The position numbers and the translations under genes were made by a program. A model generated the notes under the pieces. The model did no database searches. It was not told the DNA's origin and saw only the letters and a list, made by a program, of their open reading frames with translations. This document shows positions 59,727 to 64,000 of a DNA stretch of 64,000 nt, one piece after another. Within the stretch, counting starts at the first letter, position 1; every line of letters begins with the position of its first letter. Source of the DNA: Perca fluviatilis (lineage: Eukaryota > Chordata > Actinopteri > Perciformes > Percidae); contig NC_053115.1 in NCBI RefSeq assembly GCF_010015445.1, positions 4,356,576 to 4,420,575 on the forward strand, written 5' to 3'.

Positions 59727-61031
59727 CACAACACACACACACACACACAGTTGAATAAACACACACACCTAAGGATAGGCTCTACTGCAGTATGGTATGG
59801 TCAGGCTGACATTGTTTTCGGTGTGTGCTGAGGTGTTGGGTACATGATTAAGATCAGAATATGTGTTTATCGTGCCCACAGTACAAACACCAAAGGCACC
59901 TGACCAAGCATCACTTTTTAAGGCGCTGGGAGTGAGAATGTGTTGGGATTAAAGGTTAGCCTGTATTTGGTAAAAAGCTAACCTTAACACAGACATTCTC
60001 ACAGACGTCTCTTGGGACGGTATTACCAGACGCTACAGAGTGGTCCCAATCCTTAATCCTGATCCTCGTTGATCGATTGTCAATAAATGCTGCTACGGCT
60101 ACGTTTCCTGAAACTTATTCAAGACTTAGAGAAAAATAATCCCTCTAGAATTTCTTCAACACATACCATGTCTTTTACTGTGTAATTCCTGCACCAAGAG
60201 CCTTTGATAACAACACAAATGCCACCTCCGACCTTGTTTTCCCTGAGTTTTTATTCCTATTAATGCAAACATTTGAGAAACCTTGTACCTGAACGAATGT
60301 ATCTGGGAAATCTCCCTGAAGCCAGGTCTCTCGGTAAATCATGTGAAACATTAACTGAGTTTGATCTTGACCTTGGCACCTGAAAGTACCACCAGGAAGA
60401 ATTTGTAAATCATCATCACTTTTGAATGTATTCAGCGTTTACCAACTGCACAGGCCTGGCGGGTCGCCAAGCCAACTGGAACCAGAAAAAACTTTATTTT
60501 TACTGCCAAAAAATAACACCAAATATCCATTGTGTTTCCCCAACAGCATAACACTGCCATGAACAGTCCATAAACGAGGCAACTGTCCGTGGTTACATGT
60601 AGTTCACATCTGTAACAGCAGGACAGTCAAATGTGTTATCTAAACTGCTAAAGTCAGTTGAACAGGTGAAGCGACGATAACGTTGCCGGTAGCCTAACGG
60701 CTACACGACACAATAACGTGCTGACGTATTCGTTGTTGTTTTTAGCTGAGCTGGACCAGAGAATATTCGGTTAAAACAGATCTGTGATGCTGTTTTCCCC
60801 TTATTGTTCTCTGTGAAGTTTGCTGGAAGTGATTATGGATTATGGAAGTTATTTGGAGTGAGCGCTACGTTGGACTCTGTTTAAAGAAATTGGCCTTTTA
60901 AATGCTACATTGCTTGAAAGGAAATGATGGGAGTAAAACGCAAGCCAGCTTTAAAAGTGACTTATTTTCTTTTGAAATAAGTGCTGTGCCCCATCCGACC
61001 CATGCGCCAGGCTAATGCAGTCAACCTAGGG
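59497..61031. other. apobec2 upstream region; first exon not found
   Basis: Should be intron of the minus-strand apobec2 gene. (AC)n at 59673-59749. 59890-59945 is a dispersed repeat. I looked for an exon ending in the complement of ACTGG|GT with an EIVTG reading and did not find it. Confidence 0.45.
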
Positions 61032-61424
61032 ATAGTCTATATATACGACGTTCCACTTCTGGGATTGCTCCGGTGCCGCAGGAAATTCTGAATTCTGGTG
61101 GATTTGTGAGGACTATGGTTAACTGCTCCTCAGATCTCTGCAGGGTAAATCCAGACAGCTAGCTAGACTATCTGTCCAATCTGAGTTTTCTGTTGCACGA
61201 CTAAAACAACCTTTGAACGTACACGTTCCACCCAAACTAGTTCTTTCCCGAGGCTATTTTGCTGCGGCTCCGTGCGGAGCTTAGCGCTGCCCATGGCGAT
61301 TGTGATTGGTTTAAAGAAATGCCAATAAACCAGAGCGTGTTTTTCTCCCATCCTGGAATGCTGTGTGGACTAGTCAGACCCTCCTCTGCAGCGCTGTGGA
61401 GGATAGTCTGGCAAAGCGAGACTA
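61032..61424 (+). mobile_element. Intact TAGTCT-ended hAT-like MITE (family reference copy)
   Basis: ACCTAGGG at 61024-61031 is repeated at 61425-61432, an exact 8-bp duplication. The ends are (A)TAGTCTATATATACG and, read inward, TAGTCTCGCTTTGCC. At 393 bp, with no coding capacity, it defines a family with at least nine other partial copies in this window. Confidence 0.88.
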
Positions 61425-61432
61425 ACCTAGGG

Positions 61433-61981
61433 GAATCACTGGTATTAAACCTCAAAAAGTCGAGCTGTGAGTTGATTTTCATATTTGCTAATGAATGAAC
61501 CAATGAAAAACAGATTAAAAAATAACAGCACCGCTTGCATTAATTGGGAAATAATTCTCAAACACCGTCAGCTTGTTATACTCGGCTGACCGATGCAAAA
61601 ACCCTGGTGTGGTCCTTTAAATAGATGACAGGATCTACAGCAGGATTAGATATCACCACAGCACCTGTTTCTGTTTGAGTCGAGCGAACATGAAGGTTGG
61701 TGAGATGGGTGTCAGGTTGAGAAGGTGGGGGCAGACTGCAGCAGCAGGCAGAGCTAATTTCAAACCGTCTACATGGCTGAGACTGGAATTCCTATGCATT
61801 ATTATTAGACTTGTTGTCATGTGACCCAGCTCTTATGGTGGTTCCCAAACTTTTTTCTGCAGGGCCCCCCCCTTTTGTAGATACAAATATTTTCATGCAT
61901 TTTCAAGGCAGTCCTTTCACGAACTTGTCCATGCTTTGCTTTGGGAACCACTGTAACCAACCAGTACAGACCACATCCCCC

Positions 61982-62031
<50 letters not shown>

Positions 62032-62351
62032 CGAATCAGTAAATAACTTTTAAAAATTATTATCATTAAATGAACAGAATGATGCATGTATCTCTTGGCT
62101 CCCACCCAGCTGAGTGGTTCTCCAGAGCCAGCTGTATCCTTTGGGGCAGACAAGCTGCTGTTGCTCTTGCTCTCTTTCTTGCTCCATACTGTAAAACCAA
62201 CCTGCTAATAATAATAATAATAATAAGGTGGTGGGGTAGCAGATATGGATGCATGATCATTTGCATGCAATCAAATCGCAATCATGTCTGAGCAACATTT
62301 TTTATAGAAGAAATTTATATTGAAAATAAGTTCTGCAGTAACAAACACATG
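61433..62351. other. No gene seen; simple repeats
   Basis: (TC)n at 61981-62028 and (AAT)n at 62206-62226. No exon recognised. Confidence 0.5.
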
Positions 62352-63407
62352 GGGCCCTATCTTGCACTCAGCGCAATTACCTTTGTACACCGACGCATGT
62401 ATCATTCCTATTTTGCACCCGACGCACAGCGGCTTTTCCCTCCACAGATGCACGTCGGTAAATTAGGGAATGTATTTGCGCTCCAGGGGGCGGTTCAGCG
62501 AAAAGAGGAGGCGTGTTCAGGCGCAAATGTTCCCTGGTGCTATTTTGCAGTTTCAGAAAACAATTCCGCCACTGACCAGAAAAAACCTGGTCTAAAGTCA
62601 GTGGCGCTAGTCTAAAGTCAGTGGCGCGTTATTCAGATGCTATTTTAGGGGCGCATGCTTGGTCATAATGTAGTGTGTGCACAACGCGCATACACTTCTC
62701 TCATCTACAGCAGTTCCCATTTTTGAAAACCATACATAATTACAAAGAAAAATATTACTGAAAATGCGCTTCAGGTGTTTGGATAGATCAGGAGGCATTT
62801 TACAGTACAGTCCTCAAAAAGTCCCAGCATTCTTTGTGGCTTGTTGTGTTTTACACATTTCCATGAATCATGGATGTGTTGATGACATAAATGAGGAAAT
62901 ATTAGAGGACTTAAGGAGACGTGATGTTGAACTACGGCGGGATCTGGTCCGGGAGTGGCAATGCGCGATGTGCTCCTGGCGGAGCGGGTGGACGGAGATG
63001 GAGTGGGGGGGAGGAGGAAGGGGCACAACAGGTGCAGGTGGTGCGTTTGGAGGCCCACGCTCCATGGCTGCAGCAATCCTCTCCAGACTTGAGGTGATAC
63101 GCCCGAGAGGCCGCAGCAACATCGCCACCCGGGTCAAGACGGGCATTTATTACTTTGCCGCATCTCGGACAGCTCCCGCTGGCGTGCGCCAGGCAAATCC
63201 GCCGTCATAATAGCAATCCACCATGGAACAAGCGCGCCTGCTCTTAAAGGGAATGTGAGATGACGCTCTGATTGGTTATTTTCACGTTACGCCCAAACCA
63301 CACCTAGCTACTTCAGACCAACCCATTTAAAATTTGCGAGATCCGCCCACAAAGCTACTTGCGTTTGGCGTTTCATACTTGCGTTTCAGATCGTTAAAAT
63401 AGGGCCC
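62352..63407 (+). mobile_element. PIF/Harbinger deletion derivative, copy 2
   Basis: Flanked by ATG (62349-62351 and 63408-63410), a 3-bp duplication as expected for the superfamily, although TWA is the usual target. Termini GGGCCCTATCTTGC and, read inward, GGGCCCTATTTTAACG. Sister of 40560-41657. Confidence 0.85.
62764..63210 (+). pseudogene. HARBI1-like transposase C-terminal part, copy 2
   Basis: 148 open codons starting MRFRCLDRSGGILQYSPQKV. CVLHIS here lacks the Asn of CVLHNIS in copy 1 because of a 3-bp deletion. A 3-bp gain of G in the Gly-rich tail also keeps frame. Catalytic upstream portion is missing. Confidence 0.75.
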
Positions 63408-63410
63408 ATG

Positions 63411-64000
63411 GTGTGTTCCATTACAAATCGGAATTTCTGAATTCCAAGTTGAAACTTTCAAATGGAACGCCCCCTAAAGTCGGATTTCCGACTCGGTTAA
63501 TAGAACGCAGCAATATAAGGAATGTTTTGGACTATACTTTATTTTATACAGAAGCAGTTGCAAGCAGCGTAAGGCAGGAAACCCATGCTGAAACAGTGTA
63601 ATCAATTTCAGCCTTTTTATTTTGGCAAGAGAACTTCATTGTAAATATAATCACGGTGCAAAAGATAAAGTTATCCCATTTTGTCTAATGAAAGAAGGAG
63701 AATGAGTCCCCCTCAGCATTTCTATTTGTCTCTCCGTCTCTCCTGTGGGCAGTGCATCTTTCAGTTTAACAGTCAACACACGACCTGCCATCTGATCGCA
63801 CACATCCACACCAAATTATAAAAATAATACAATTAGGAATAAAGGAAATTCCTGATATTATTATAGCATATAGTGCAGTGCACACATGGTACTCCAGCGT
63901 CGGGACACAACTTTTATAGTCAGACAGAAAGTATGATTAGTTTTGCTTTCATTTCTAAAATTTTACACATATGAAAGGATGAATGCAGTGGGCCTACACA
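63411..64000. other. No gene seen
   Basis: Right edge of the window; AT-rich with no recognised exon or element end. Confidence 0.45.

Noticed and set aside
60270..60360. Candidate apobec2 exon 1 ending TTCAG|GTACAAG on the minus strand
   Set aside because: Phase would fit, but the reading just upstream hits a TGA after a few codons and lacks the expected acidic N-terminus and EIVTG ending.

Overview
The window looks like teleost nuclear DNA, probably from a percomorph fish. Genes have many exons and GT-AG introns. Most of the sequence is AT-rich non-coding DNA full of CA/GT and GA/CT microsatellites, small DNA transposons and LINE fragments, and the three recognisable proteins have close vertebrate relatives. 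Protein and repeat families were identified by reading translations and recalling the families; no database search was possible.

Three host genes are visible. (1) 3658-4018 (+) is the last coding exon of a fibulin, closest to fibulin-2; its upstream exons are not in the window. (2) 20728-28840 (+) holds an apparently complete elf3 gene (ETS factor of the ESE subfamily): TATA promoter, non-coding exon 1, and eight coding exons joining in frame to 381 codons, with a Pointed domain, an acidic/serine-rich middle, an AT-hook and an ETS domain. A consensus kappa-B site lies 48 bp upstream of the TATA box. (3) 59496-58186 (-) holds the last two coding exons of apobec2 with the zinc-deaminase motif; the first coding exon was not found.

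The rest is mobile-element sequence in layers. It includes six elements bounded by TTAA (11118-13928, 12072-13896, 9625-10741, 19365-19884, 32947-33136, 37981-38885). hAT-type elements with 8-bp duplications lie at 1921-2812, 12641-13850, 14957-15730, 19265-20517, 24127-24386, 25295-25597 and 61032-61424. Two sister Harbinger derivatives lie at 40560-41657 and 62352-63407. There are also 3' ends of several LINE families, one tRNA-derived SINE, minisatellites and a local duplication at 39408/42073. Several elements sit inside others, so the order of insertion can be read directly, and one insertion has an empty-site copy elsewhere in the window.

The three genes are not an operon and show no sign of working together. 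elf3 encodes an epithelial transcription factor, the fibulin is extracellular matrix, and apobec2 is a muscle-associated deaminase homologue. Between about 30 kb and 58 kb I see no host exon. I found no convincing undescribed molecular system. The most useful observations are the nested TTAA-type elements, the in-frame Harbinger sister ORFs, the internally expanded minisatellite, and the transposon stack just upstream of the elf3 promoter.
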